Below the pieces are notes generated by a model. The model made no database searches. It saw nothing but the letters and a program-made list of their open reading frames with translations, and was not told where the DNA came from. Made by a program: the position numbers and the translations under genes. DNA of 64,000 nt from Paraspadella gotoi (lineage: Eukaryota > Chaetognatha). Below, piece after piece: positions 12,502 through 26,041 of the stretch. The DNA lies in contig CM119265.1 in the NCBI GenBank assembly GCA_051294375.1, positions 25,444,297 through 25,508,296 of the forward strand, in the 5' to 3' direction. How positions within the stretch are numbered: position 1 is the stretch's first letter; every line of letters starts with the position of its first letter.

Positions 12502-14625
12502 ATAACATTGTGTATGAGATAGGCGGACGGAGGAAGGAAGAGGGCATTAACCTGGAGGCCTTTTTAAAAATATAACATTGTGTATGAGATAGGCGGACGG
12601 AGAAGGAGCAGGCCATTAACCTGGAGCCTTTTTTAAAAAAAATATAACATTGTGTATGAGATAGGCGGACGGAGGAAGGAACAGGGCATTAACCTGGAGG
12701 CCTTTTTTAAATATAACATTGTGTATGAGATAGGCGGACGGAGGAAGGAGCCAGGGCATTAACCTGAGGCCTTTTTAAAAATATAAACATTGTGGTTGAG
12801 ATAGGCGGACGGAGGAAAGGAGCAGGGCATTAACCTGAGGCCCCTTTTTAAAAATATACATTTGTAATGAGATAAGGCGGACAGGACGAAGGAGGGCAGG
12901 GCATTAACGCTGGAGGCCTTTTTTTTAAAAATATAACATTGTGTATGAGATAGGCGGACGGGAGGAAAAGGAGCAGGGCATTACCTGGGGCCTTTTAAAT
13001 AGTAACATTGTGTAATGAGATAGCGACGGAGGAAGGAGCAGGGCATTAACACTTGGAGGCCCTTTTTTAAAAATATAACATTGTGTTGAGATAGGCGGAC
13101 GGAGGAAGGAGCAGGCATTAACCTGAGGCCTTTTTTAAAATATAACATTGGTGTATGAGATAGGCGGACGGAGGGAAGGAGCCAGGGCATTAACCTGGAG
13201 CCTTTTTAAAAATATAACATTGTGTATAGAGATAGGCGACGGGAAGGAAGGAGCCAGGGCATTACCTGGAGCCTTTTTTAAAAATAATAACATTGTGTAT
13301 GAGATAGGGCGGAAGAACGGAGGAAGGAGCAGGCCATTAACCCTGGAGGCTTTATTTTAAAAATATAACATTGTGTATGAGTAGGCGGAGAGCAGGAGCA
13401 GGGCATTAACCTGGGGCCTTTTTTAAAAATATAACATTGTGTTAGAGATAGCGGCACGGAGGAAAGGAGCAGTGGCATTAACCTGAGGCCTTTTTTTAAA
13501 AAATCATAAATTGTGTATGAGATAGGCGGCACGGAGGAACGGAAGCAGGGCATTAACCTGGAGGCCTTTTTTAAAAATATAACATTTGTGTATGAGAATA
13601 GGCGGACGGAGGAAGGAGCAGGGCATTAAACCTGGAGGCCTTTTTAAAAATATAACATTGTGTTTGAGTACGGCGGACGAGGAAGGAGCAGGCATACCTG
13701 GAGGCCCTTTTTATAAAAATAAACATCTGTGTAGATAAGGCGGACGGAAAGGAGCAGGGCTAATTAACCTGGAGCCTTTTGTAAAACATATAACATTGTT
13801 GTTAGTGAGATACGGCGGACGGAGGGGAGCATGGGCATTAACCTGGAGCCTTTTTTAAAATATAACATTTGTGTATGAGATAGCGGACGGAGGACGGAGC
13901 AGGGCTTAACCTGGCGAGGCCTTTTTTACAAAATATATACATTGTGTAATGCCAGATCCATGCGCGGACGGAGGAAGGAGCAGGGCATTAACCTGGAGGC
14001 CTTTTTTAACAACTATTCTAACATTGTGTATCGACGCATCAGCCGCGTCGACGAGAAGGACAGGCGAGCATTAACCTGGAGCCCTTCTTGTAAACAAGGT
14101 ATTAAACATCTTTGTGTATGGACGACTAGGCCGACGGAACGAGAGGATCCAGGCACGCAGAAAAGAAAAGCATAAACACGCTGGAGAGCCGCATTCTTCT
14201 TGGTAACAACATACTATTACGGATTACTCGTGTCCACCTACATAGGACAGGACGGTACGAGAGACGAGTGCACCTACACCTCTGGAGGCCTTTTTTTAAC
14301 AATATCGATCTTTCGAAACATTAGTCGTATGAGATAGGCGGGACGGAGTTATTAGGACAGGGCAATTAACCTGGAGGCCTTTTTTTAAAATTATAACATT
14401 GTGGATGAGATAAGGCGGAGGAGGCAGAGAGGTGCCCACTTAACCTGGAGGCCTTTTTTAAAAATATAACAATTGTGTATGAGATGGCGGACGGAGAAGG
14501 TAGCAAGGGCATTACTGGAGCCTTTTTTAAAATATAACATTGTGTATGAGATTAGGACGGACGGAAGGAAAGGAGCAGGGCAATTAACCTGGAGGCCTTT
14601 TTTAAGAATATAACATTGTGCCGCG
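12502..14625. repeat. 71-bp satellite array, about 30 units
   Basis: About 30 tandem units near 71 bases. Each contains ATAACATTGTGTATGAGATA, then GGCGGACGGAGGAAGGAGCA, then GGGCATTAACCTGGAGGCCT and an A/T-rich tail. Units differ mainly by single-base indels in homopolymers. The stretch at about 13950-14330 is much more divergent and gains CGAC-type insertions. Minus-strand open frames repeating a Tyr-Ile-Phe-Lys-Lys-Gly-Leu motif are translations of this array. The true length is uncertain because the array starts at a 25-N gap. Confidence 0.9.
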
Positions 14626-14639
14626 CGCGGAGAGCCCCC

Positions 14640-16560
14640 CAACTTTCTCCCCCCAAACAAGAAAAAGTCGCAGAAGACGAAATGTGGGGGTGAAAAACGT
14701 CTGCGGCCCACGGGAGACAGAGGGAAGACCCCCATGGAGTGGTCTTCGGTTGGTCGGGAAGGCGCAGTTTTTTTTTTCTTTTTTATTCTTTTATCCTTCT
14801 TTTCTGTTTTACACTTGGAATAAAGTTTTAAAAGTTTGTATGATTTTTATCTCTTTCTACAAATGTTGAAATTTTCTCGTTTTAGTTTTAAATATATATA
14901 TATTTTTTTCGTTTGTTCCTTTTTAAAATCGCTTTGAATATCTTTGAAAAATCTAAATACTTTTTATTTTTGGTTTGATTCAGGTTCCATCGTAAATAAT
15001 GATTGCTTTTATTATATATTTTTTTCTTTTCTGTTAAGCTTTTTACATTAATCTTGAGCTCAGTTTTGAGTTTTTCTCAATAATGCTGAAAAAAAAAACA
15101 GCTACAGAGCTCAACAAGCGCATCGAATTATTTTCACACAAAAACGAAATCGGGTTTTCGTCTTCAATTGAGAGACGAATCCTTTCCTGACGTCCCGCTC
15201 TCTTTTCCTTTACTCACATTCCCTTTTTTTTTCTTTTTAGAATTCCCGATATTTTTAATGAATAAATTTCATTGCGTTTCTTTCTTTTTTTNNNNNNNNN
15301 NNNNNNNNNNNNNNNNNNNNNNNNNNNNNNNNNNNNNNNNNNNNNNNNNNNNNNNNNNNNNNNNNNNNNNNNNNNNNNNNNNNNNNNNNNNNNNNNNNNN
15401 NNNNNNNNNNNNNNNNNNNNNNNNNNNNNNNNNNNNNNNNNNNNNNNNNNNNNNNNNNNNNNNNNNNNNNNNNNNNNNNNNNNNNNNNNNNNNNNNNNNN
15501 NNNNNNNNNNNNNNNNNNNNNNNNNNNNNNNNNNNNNNNNNNNNNNNNNNNNNNNNNNNNNNNNNNNNNNNNNNNAGAGAGAGAGAGCGAGAGAAGGACG
15601 CAGGAATTTTTTTCTAATACAGAGAAAACTAATCTTCTTCGTCCGATTAAAGTTTTTTTTTAAATTTATTAAATTTCTATTTTATATTGGTTATACCAAC
15701 TTCATACAATGTACAATGTATAATAGTTAATTGATAACCATCTTCCTAGACATAAATGATAAATGTAGTTGCAACATTGTAATGAAAATCATATGCTGTT
15801 CATTTGCCGTCATTTTATTAAAACCTCTAATTTTATAATTGAGACTAGAGTTAGTCAGTCCTTCAGTCAGTCAGTCAGTCTGTGAGACGATGTGGTCATT
15901 AAACTAATCTCACTCAAGTTCTCTGTCTTGTGAAAATTTCAAAAAGGATCGACTGAGATTTCGAGATCTTGTGACTTGAATTTTTNNNNNNNNNNNNNNN
16001 NNNNNNNNNNNNNNNNNNNNNNNNNNNNNNNNNNNNNNNNNNNNNNNNNNNNNNNNNNNNNNAAAAGATTTTAGAAAGAAAAAAATAAAAGAAAAATGGA
16101 GAAAAGAAAAAAAAAGAGAAAAAAGAGAAAAAAAAGAGTAATAAATGAAAGAAAAGAACAGAAGTTAGAAAGGAATGAAAAGATAGGAAAAACATAAATG
16201 AAGGAAGGAAGAAAAAAAAAGTAGAAAGGAGGAAAAGAATAAAAAAAAGAAAGTTAAAAAAAATAGAGAAGAAAGGGAATAAAATATGATAATAGACTAG
16301 GATCTCTTACAAAAAAGTAAATAAAAAAAATAGTAAAGAAAAAAAATTTAAAAAAATAAAAAATAAAAAGATTAAAATGAAAAAGAGAGGTGAAAATATA
16401 TTAAACGTTTAAATTTGACGAAAAATAAAGTTTTGTCTTATTTCTATGAAAATATAGAAATAATCTCGTAGCTTAGTTTTCCTTCACGTTAACGTCTTAA
16501 TTCTGTTTTTTATTTGTTGCTGATGTATGCTACTGTATCATTATTTATATGAAATAAAAT
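14640..16560. other. Gene-free low-complexity DNA
   Basis: AT-rich and A-rich sequence interrupted by gaps at 15292-15575 and 15986-16062. It holds a short GTCA-type repeat at about 15855-15880 (CAGTCAGTCAGTCAGTC) and a long purine-rich run at 16063-16400. No coding segment seen. Confidence 0.45.
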
Positions 16561-17709
16561 TCTCATTAAAGAAAGAAGAAATATCGACAAAAAAAAAGAA
16601 AAGCAAAAGAATAAGAGAGAAGAAAATGATGAGATTAAAAAAACCGATGAAAGTAAAGACATCGGAAGCCAAAATGACCCTCGTTGCCAGGCGACCGTAA
16701 ACAACCCCTCGGGCGATCGTTCGACGGAGCTGAGAAACTTCTTTTTTTCCTTCCTCTCGATCTGGGAGCCATCAAGCGGGATGGCAGGTAAAAAGCTTGC
16801 CTCAATAACTGCCTGAAGTAGCTTTTTTTTTAAAAAAACGAGCTTGACCCGAGTTGCTTGGTAGAAAATGAGAAGAGGAAGAGATGAAAGATGGGTACTA
16901 TTTTCCGAAAGTCCCTCGTTTCTGTTCCTGATCGGCAAACTTAATTTCAATCTTAAAGTCTAATCTTAAGCTATTTTTAAACGCATAATAAATCCTTAAC
17001 CTCAATTACTAACCCTAATATATAATACTTAACCCTAATATCTACTTTTAATCCCTAACCTTAATCCCTAATCTTTATTTTCTAATCTTAATTCTTACTT
17101 TATTCCTTAATCCGTAACCTTTTTTTTAAAACCCTAATCGCTAACCTTATTTACTAACCTAATCCTTATCCTTCATCTTAAAACTTGTGTTTAGTCCTAA
17201 AAACAAATTTAATTTTGAATTTAAATTGAAATACGGCGCATTCGGGAAAGAAGGTCGAAAAATAAAAGTCAAAAAGTAAGCTAAGTGTTTCGTAGCGGAA
17301 GAAAGATGTGAAGATGGGAAAAAAATTGTAAGAGATGATAAAATGAAGATGAATGGAATAGAAAATGTAAACGAAAAAAAATAACAACACCGTAAAAAAT
17401 ATAAAAAAGGTAAAGAAAATATTAATGTATAAAAGATTAAAGATTTTTCGAGAGGCTAATTTCACGCCGAGCGAGTCTCAACATTTTTTCAATATTTATA
17501 GTTTTGTCATTCTTTTTTCCTTTTTTTTTTCTAATTCATTGTTAAATAATTCTCTCCTGCTCTCCCGTTATCTACTGTAGAGCCGATTGGACAACAACGA
17601 CAACAAACGAAGAACAACGACAACAATAACGACGGTTATCGACCCTCCACGTTCGTCAGCGAACCTGACAGGACAATGAGGATCCGGCGAAGAAAACGAT
17701 GTCATAATG

Positions 17710-17777
<68 letters not shown>

Positions 17778-18219
17778 CGAGAGGAGAGAGAGACGAGAGA
17801 AACAGCCAGGATAAAACGCTTCCGGAAGACCTGTCTTCTCCCTAATTGACTTCGAAAGAAAGGAGAGAAACAGTAAAAGAAAGGAAAAAAAGGAAAGAAA
17901 GGAAAGAAAGATGAGGTGTGACGTATGGAGTGAGAAATGAAATGGTTTTCAACCGGAAATGAGGAAGAGGAAGAAGGGGAGGAAGAGGAGGAGGGAGAGG
18001 GATGAAGAAGGAAGGAAAGGTAGTGGAGAGGGTAGTGAAGAAATGAAATCTAAACCGCAGATGGCTGAGGAAAGTTTAAAAAGAGCGAGAAAGCCCGCAA
18101 TGTGATCATTGCTTCGCTGCTTAAATTCAACGGACGGCTTTTACGATTTCGATGCGTGAAGATCGTCTTCATTGTTCATATAGATCCATCTGTCCGTCTT
18201 TGGGACTTTTATTCGTTCA
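16560..18219. repeat. Dispersed repeat with telomere-like tract, copy 2 (higher quality)
   Basis: About 1.65 kb that recurs at 28560-30180 in the same orientation. Contents in order: an A-rich start, a CTCGATCTGGGAGC block, a degenerate CCCTAA/CCTTAATCC tract (about 16930-17185), a stretch with CGGCGCATTCGGGAAAG, a block with GACAACAACGAC repeats, (GA)n at about 17711-17795, then purine-rich DNA up to a 25-N gap. No coding segment found. Confidence 0.75.
17711..17795. repeat. (GA)n microsatellite, interrupted
   Basis: GA run with a few single-base interruptions, inside the dispersed repeat. The matching tract in the second copy is at about 29628-29720. Confidence 0.9.
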
Positions 18220-18378
18220 NNNNNNNNNNNNNNNNNNNNNNNNNAGAGAGAGAGAGAGAGAGAAGACACAGGATAAACCGCTCCCGGGAAGAACCTGTCC
18301 CTTTCCCTATTGACTCCGAAAGAAAGGAGAGAAAAAGTAAAAGAAAGGGAAAAAAATGCTCTCAGTTTTTGGGAGCGG

Positions 18379-18426
18379 CGATGTCCGATGAGGACGATGC
18401 ATTTGAAGAGGGTGTTGATGGACGAC
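18379..18426 (+). CDS. Possible orphan first exon (weak)
   Basis: An ATG in fair context (GCGATGTCC) opens a frame reading MSDEDDAFEEGVDGRR followed by a possible 5' splice site GTGAAG. The frame stays open to 18485 but then becomes Phe/Leu/Trp-rich, which looks intronic. The acidic start is coding-like, but no partner exon was found and the sequence lies just after a 25-N gap with indel-rich DNA. It may be chance. Confidence 0.15.
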
Positions 18427-18989
18427 GCGTGAAGAGCACGCTCGAGTTATTTGTTGGACTTTTTTTTTGGTTTGTCCTGTGCTGAGGTCGACGGGTAAGA
18501 CTGGACTTGAGTCGATCTGGACTGGTATGCTTCTATCTGAGTGGACGTCTCACTATGGTAAACTCCTATAGTAACTGTGTTTGGGATGTAGTTAAGGGGA
18601 GGGGTGGGCGTGTGGAAAGAAGTTGAGAAAAAAAAAATACGCGAAATTTTAATTAATTGTTGAGTTTTGTCCGTAACTTGCTTTTCCGGTCTCTCTCTCT
18701 AAAATCCCTTTTTCTCTCTCTCCTCTTTCTGCAAGACATCTTGTTCGGGATTCGCGCTCCGGTCATCTTTAGCTTCTTAGATTGGCAATGATCCTTACCT
18801 TGGACCACCGACAAGAGGAATAGGACCGATGAGATCGTAAGGGTCAAGTTGTCCGGGCGATGATAAAAGTGGATCAGGAGAGAGCTCGTCTCAACTTCTT
18901 TTCTACTTCTATACTCGTCACAATCCTCACCTTTTTCCCTTCTACCTTTTTATTTCTCTCTTAAGATTAGAGTTGCAATATTTTACTTT

Positions 18990-20135
18990 TCGGACTATCC
19001 TTATTTGTTTTTATTTTTTATTTATTTATTTATGAATTTTGATTCATTTGGTTGGAAAAAATTACCTTATTTTTTTGGTTTTATATATTATATTATTGTA
19101 TTTTCGTTTAATATATGGTTTTTGGCAAATTTGGAGTTCGGTCATGAAAAAATACCTATATTTCTTTATGCTGAATATTTAATTGTTATAGTTTTATTTA
19201 TGGATTTTTTAACGTAGTCCACTTAAATGAAATTAGAATTTTTATAATATTGATTTATATTTTTCTTTTATCAACTTTTGATGAGGAGGATCAATTATTC
19301 TGTAATTCAAAAATTAAATTAAGGCCTATTTTTGAAATTTTTTCTGATTTATATAATAGTTACTTTATTTTTATAAAATATAGGCTTTACTTGCAAAAAT
19401 AAAGAACATTAATTTATATTTTTAAAGTTTTTTACAAATTAATGTTCCACTGATGGTATGTTGTTTCATAATTGCGAGACATTTAGAATTTTCGTAATTT
19501 AACTTTCACTTCCGCCGATTCCTTCTATTCTTACATGCTATATTTTGAAAATTGTTTTATAAATTTATGAAGGGGCTGAAACTAAATAATTCCACCTATA
19601 CCTTAATTAATCACAATATTTATTTATTCTATTTAAAGTTTTTTGTTTTTTTTATTTATTTAATTTTGCTTTTTTCGTCTTCTACAATCCTTTTCTTCTC
19701 TCCTTCCCTTCCTCTTCTCTCCCTAACTCTGAAGTTGCATGAAAGAGGGTAATGGATGACGAGACCGAGAGAAACTTTTGAAGGCGAGCTGGTATGATGG
19801 CGTCTGTTGGGAAGGTTGAAGGTGATGGAGTTCGGGGCCGTTCGTTTCGCCGTATATGTGAGTGTGTACGCTATGGAAATGGGTCCTTGCTCTAATATCA
19901 CTTCCAAAATACTTACGTTATTATTATTATTATTATTATTTAATTATTATTATTTTAATATTTATTTATATTATATTATTAATTATTATATTATTATTAT
20001 TATCACTAATAATTATTTTATTATTATTATTAATTATGTATTATTATTATTATTATTATTTTATTTATTTTATTAATTATTTATTTATGCACTAATATTA
20101 TTATTATTATATTATTTTATTATTATTATTTATCT

Positions 20136-20167
<32 letters not shown>

Positions 20168-20280
20168 ATTATTATTATTTATTATTATTATTATATTGAT
20201 TGTTATTATATCCATCATCAATTCATTATAGAATTATTTACATTCTCGATTCTCATTAATATTTTTTTATTTTCTTCGCC
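18990..20280. other. Very AT-rich region with (ATT)n tract
   Basis: Long AT-rich DNA. A plus-strand frame at 19033-19217 encodes about 60 residues with two hydrophobic stretches (YFFGFIYYIIVFSF and YLIVIVLFMDFL), but base composition alone can give this. From 19917 to about 20200 the sequence is an imperfect (ATT)n array. No gene is claimed. Confidence 0.4.
19917..20200. repeat. Imperfect (ATT)n/(TTA)n array
   Basis: About 280 bases of ATT trinucleotides with TAATTA interruptions. Confidence 0.85.
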
Positions 20281-20299
20281 TCCATTACTTTTTGTCATT

Positions 20300-21983
20300 T
20301 CTCTGACGTCTATATCTATCTGGCTTAATTGAGCCGAGTTCACAATGACCCGTGGCAGCTGTTGTGTTGCGACTTTGTTTCTTTTAGCTTTTAGTTTTCT
20401 TCGTCATTAGTCTCGTCTTCTCTCTCTTTCGTCTCTCTCTCTCTCTCTCTGTTTCTTTTTTTTCTTTTTTATCTTTCTCCCTTTTTCGTTTTCTTCGCTC
20501 CTCTTCTCTCTCTGCTCATCTCTCTCGTCTCTCTATAACTGAATCTGGCTCTAACAATAACGCACATTAGACTAACCCGTAAAAGGCGAAAGGCGTATAT
20601 AAATAAGTCAAAGAGGGAAGTACAACGATATTGTCATGAGGGCGCCGTTTGTATTGTGCTCTTGACGTATTCTCTGGGGATGAACGCATCTTGTTGGCGT
20701 CAATGGAATCACAGAGGCAAAATGTTCCTATGAAAGTGTCTTCTTCGTAAAACTTATCACACAACAGTGTTACTTTCCCTACGCCACGGGGAGGCATATG
20801 TCGCTGAATAGCTCCAAAATCACCGCCCAAGTTGCTAGAACTCGGAAATCCGCCATTGCTAACATGTAATCACATTGGCTGGTGATGCAGCCCACAAACC
20901 AACTGTCTCGCATCAATTGTATCCTTGTAGGGCTTTAAAAGTTAAGCAAGCAGCTAATGACCGCTCAAAAACCGGATAGCATTCCTCATTAAGATTGGAA
21001 AGGATGGTGGTAAATTCCGACTGCTTACAGTTTGCCAGGGCGCGTTTCTATTTGGCTCGCAAATATTTATCTATATATAGTTGTTTTATTTAAGCCCTTA
21101 ATATTTGTCTCCTCTAAGTAAAGTATGTCACCTTTGTGCATCCGATCAAAGGCCCAATTTGACACTTACCCTGGGCCTGAGCCTTGTACTTCGATTATTC
21201 TCTCAAACGTTTTCAGCGATTGGCCACTCCTTGCAGACAGCCACAATTCTGTGCCATTGCCTGAAGGGCGGGAAGGTCGTTCGACGGGGCAGTGGAGTCG
21301 CGGACGACGGCATGTTGGAAGATGAATTTGACTTTAGTCCCGACGAGTGAATTGAGGACGTGGGCCGAAAGAAGCGAATGATCGCCACGACGAACGGATG
21401 CTTCGGAATGGGAGAGCATCGGAGGACTGAAGGCTGGCAGTGATGAATCATGATCATGACGTCACGGTTGTGAGGTAGTAGAGAACGCGTCGTTGAATGA
21501 TAGGCTGGAAGGTTTTGGGGGGGGCGCTATAGTTTGCCTATTTGTGTAAATGAAACGACGTGACATTGACCTTTTGAATTGTAAGTCGACATCTCTCTCT
21601 CTTCTCTCTTCTCTCTCTCCCTTAAACAATTTTTAAAAAACCTTGACGCAGTAGATTTTTTTTTTTTTATGTTGTCGCGTTTTTACTTTCTTTGACCTTT
21701 TTTTTCATGAGCCATAAACTAAAATAACATCGAACAACTTTAATTGTATTTCTTTCAATTTTGAGAGGTAAAGAATTAAAACCTTTTTTTCCTTTATCGT
21801 GTTTATTTTGATTCTCTCACTCTACTATCTCTCTCTTCTCATGCCTTTTATTCTCTCCTCTCTTCATTACATTTTCTAGTATTTGGTACTCTTCTCGTCT
21901 TCCTTCTCTCTTTCTCATCTGCTTATCTACTCTCCTCCTTAGTATTGATTAATATCTCTCCTTCTCTCATCATCTTCTCTCAT

Positions 21984-22030
<47 letters not shown>

Positions 22031-23833
22031 CAGAAGTAGTATTGCCATGCGAAATCATATATTTTTACTGATGGAGAATATATCATTCATAAACTAAAAA
22101 AATTGTAATCGATCCACCCAAAAAGTTTCATATGTAATTTAATATAAGCGGTGTGCATTGCTCTCCAGTGCAAAACCCGGATGTTAAGAGCGAAAATTAA
22201 ACCACGAGGCCCTGCCTTGGCGGCAGAAGCCGATTGTATGAGCGGCGCAGATCCGATCTCCACTCGAAAGAATGTAGGACAGGTTGAGTGAAGTTGATGC
22301 TTGGACGCGTTGGCGAATCGTTGAAAGGGTTGAGTCTCTCGATTTCGACGGAGAGTTGCAAAGGCCTCGCCGTAGCCTCAACGAATTTGCCGATTGTTCG
22401 TCATTGCTTTTGCTTCAATTTCTCGGTTTTCACTCGGAATTTTGTATTGGCGCCAAGAATCGTTCACCTAAAGTTAATATAAATATATACTTGTCTGTTG
22501 GGGCGACGGGCGGTGGAGGAGAAGTTCACCGATTCGGGCGGCTCGACAGCGACAGGGGTTGCGGTTCGCCAGGAGGGTCGGTGAATCCGGGCGCACTGCC
22601 CAGTAAGCCAACAGTGAGATGGCCCCCCATCCAAAATGGCATCAAGAGCAACCCGTGATTTAACTTTTAAATAGTTACGTGAGGTCGAGACTTGTTTAAT
22701 ATTTCATGAAATTCGAATTGTGATACCACACTTACCTGTGACTGGTTGAGTACCAAACGAAAGAATAAAGCGGTGGAGTTCTTCTACACTATTTAATTCC
22801 CCTTATTACTTGTATATGGATTATTGGTTTTGTGAGTTTAGTCTTATAGAATGCTCACTCGCCATTAACCCGCTGAGGTGTTGATCGATGGGGGAAAATT
22901 AGTATATTTACAAAGTTTTACAAATTCTATATCTTATTTGTGGATGAACTTGTTTTATTTATTAATTTAAAAAAGTAACTACGTTAAGAGACCTTCAAGA
23001 TGCGTCTCATCAAGGCAAGACGCTTGAAGTGCATATCCTCAATTCCTCCGAGTTGACATGCAATTCTTGCTCTGACTTTGCGTTCGTGCATGCACTGTGC
23101 TTGGATCGGTCTGGTCAGTCGGTCGGCAGCGTGGGCCGGAGGCCGGAGGTGTCTTGATCTGGTATTCCGAAATGTCTAAATGTTTGTCGGTATCTGCCCT
23201 TTTCTCTCATCGAGTGGCGTTTCAGATGTTTCGGTTGTCAGGTTTTGCATAAGATTCGGGAAGAAGCGATTTCTCTTTCTCCTGAGTGACTACCATACTC
23301 TACCTATCATTCTCGGGCTTTCATTTCTCTCTCTATTCGTTCTTGATCTATTCTCTTCATCTTCTACTCTATTCTTCTTTCATTCTTCTTCGGTTTTGTT
23401 CTCAGGGGTCTTTCATCTCTCTGTCTCTTCGTCTTCATCTCTACTGTTATCTCGCCTTCTTCTTTCATCTTTTATTTATTCGCTCTATTAGCTCTATTTT
23501 CCCAATGCAGAGACAACGTAGTCGATATATGTATAATAAAGAAAGAAAAAATAGGGATTCGAAAATATGACGGGTGGCGATGACGGAACTCCTATGAAAA
23601 AAGTCTGACTATTGTCCCCCTACGGAGTTCAATTCGTGGGAATGTTTAGATGGCCTGTTGTATATTGTTTTATTGGGTGACTTTGTATATATTTTATGAT
23701 TGAGTAGATTAATAGAATTAAGTTTTTATTAACGTAATAAAAAAGAGTCCGAATGGCGTTCGGATTCGTTAAGTGATCTTGCGGGTTGAGTTGAATTACT
23801 GTGACTGACCAAAAAAACCGGTTTTCTAAGTTT

Positions 23834-23866
<33 letters not shown>

Positions 23867-25825
23867 CGAGAGAAAAGAAGAGAGAGAGATTAGCTATAGA
23901 GAGGAGGGTAGAGAGAGAGGAGAGATGTATGAGTAGAGGATGTCTGAGTATAGATGAGAGTATGATGGAAGAGAATTTCAGACGAGGGAAGACGCGGAGT
24001 AAACAGGAATTCGATATTATATCAGCTTTGTTCCGTCTGACGGTGGTTCCCAAATTATTCTTTTTTTTTCCAATTTTGGAGTTTTGTCTGGCGAAGATAA
24101 CTTTTTTTCAAATACGCCTCTCGAGCGGTATATGAGTCGTCTTAGGTAGGAGAAGGTAAATAAATAATTAAACCTTGATCTATGTTTCTGATGCTGGACT
24201 TTATCGTTTTATTGGTAAAGTTGGTTCTTTTTTCTCTCTACTATATTTTTTTATGAAACTATGTTTATAATCCTCGATATCCCTTAGAAAGGAGACGACG
24301 CCTATCTTAATCCTAATTAATAGGGTTGAGTTATTAAGAGGAGGAGGAGGAGGGGGGGAGGATAGCTATGCTACACGGATCTCACAGAGCAACGAAGGTC
24401 CAAGGCGAGGCAGAAGGGGATAATAGGGGGACGAGGAGAGGAAAGGGAGTTGTAGACCTGGTGAGAGCGAGTGTGCAAGGAGAGAGCCAGACTCTGGGGA
24501 GCAATCGCAGCGTTCGTGCATGTCAGAGAAATGAGAGTCAGAAGTTGAGTGGGGAGACACTGAAGGGGGAAAGAGAGATGGGGAAGAGGAGGATCAATAG
24601 AGACTGAGACTCTCATGTAAATGATTATTTGAGTAATGGAAAAAAATTTCAAAAACCTTCACGGTTGGTAGAAATTAGGCTTGCCTGTAGTGAATATAGG
24701 CGATCTGGACGACAAGTAAATTACAATCGGTTGAGATGTAGGTGTAAAAGTCCGTGTTCTGGTTGGTTTCCGGGCAATGGTGATAGCAATCAACTGGTGA
24801 GGGGGACTGAAAAGTAAGAGAGGAAGGATAAGGCGCGTGAGCGAGAATTCGTGCGAGAGAATCTGTCAGAACGTCTGAGAAGAGTTGCCAAGGTGATTTA
24901 AGGTAATCATCTTTCTAGTGAAGCGGGCGCCGATCGAGCATTATAGTATTTGGACTTGTTACTAAATAACTTGAGTAAGGGGAAAAAAAAAAATATCAAG
25001 AACGGAAAATTCAAATGTGTGTGGGTGCCGCCGCAGTAGACTGGTTATAGTCGCGTCTTTTTAAATTCTTTATGATGGGTCAATAGATTTACGGAAGGCT
25101 GGCGCGAGCCAGTCACTTAGATTTTGAGTTTTTTTTTTTTTCTGTTTTTATACAAGAGCAATTACGGCGTACGAGATAGACGAGTTATGACATTGGTGGT
25201 AAGAGCAAGAAGTGTGTTTGCAAGAGGACGTTGCGTGGCAGGCGCGGAGAGTACTGAGCGCGGGGGGGCCGAAGTGACGTGGAGGCGATCACTGGGGAGG
25301 GTGGGGAGGAAGGCCCCGACGAAGAGGCCAAACAGTGAGATGCTCGCTTAACTCAATGGGCATGAGCACAGGCAACGGCGGGCCGGTATGCCATAAGAGT
25401 CAGGAGTCATGAGAATTGAAACCAAAAGATGAAGACTGTTAAACGTAAACGCGTAAAGAGGCGGGGGAATTACGCAATCAAAAACATTGAGAGTATTCAG
25501 AAACAAATAAAAACAACTGAGCAAGCAAAACAAAATGAGCAAAAATTCTATATGACTAAGGGACAAGGGGACAAGGGACAAGCAAACTCACGCTGGACGG
25601 TGAATATAAACTCAGCCATTATTTCGAATTTGGGGCAATTCGGAGGATATTTCGATCTTTGTTCCAGGTGTAACTTACACGAAACATCAATTGATTTCAC
25701 TGGAGGAAAACATTTTGGGTAAAATTTGTTCACAATCTCTCACTCACTGTCAAACGTTATCTCGTTATCGGGAATCTGTCTCTCTCGTCATCCTCATCTA
25801 CTCTCTCTGCTTCTCTCTCTTCTCT

Positions 25826-25858
<33 letters not shown>

Positions 25859-25960
25859 GCTCTCTCTCCTAATCAAACTGAAAAAGTTTTTCCCTCCAAA
25901 AAAGAACGCCGTGATGAAAATCTATCGTCAACATCTGAAGGATGGATGTGGCTCCTAAAA
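20300..25960. other. Gene-free stretch, possibly old mobile-element DNA
   Basis: No exon chain could be built. TC- or GA-rich tracts lie at about 20430-20530, 21590-21625, 21983-22030 and 23830-23930. Blocks of balanced composition (20570-21060, 22140-22670, 22980-23170 and 24360-25380) hold short open frames on both strands without recognisable domains. They could be mobile-element remnants, but I saw no terminal repeats, transposase or reverse-transcriptase motifs. Confidence 0.35.
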
Positions 25961-25965
25961 TGAGC

Positions 25966-25989
25966 GAGAGAGAGAGAGAGAGAGAGAGA

Positions 25990-26040
<51 letters not shown>
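25966..26040. repeat. (GA)n microsatellite
   Basis: GA run with two AA interruptions. Confidence 0.9.

Positions 26041-26041
<1 letters not shown>

Noticed and set aside
12502-14625. CRISPR-like array
   Set aside because: Units are contiguous with no unique spacers, and the DNA is eukaryotic; it is a satellite.
12981-14735. Several open frames repeating YFKKG-type peptides
   Set aside because: Translations of the 71-bp satellite; unit length is not a multiple of three and frames shift from unit to unit.
20567-20830. 87-residue minus-strand frame
   Set aside because: Reads plausibly in places, but overlapping frames with an ATG in similar context exist and there are no splice partners or recognisable motifs.
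20840-21060. 5S rRNA-like sequence (TTAAGCAAGCAGC, GGATGGTGG)
   Set aside because: Only short words match; the internal control region and overall order of a 5S gene are absent.
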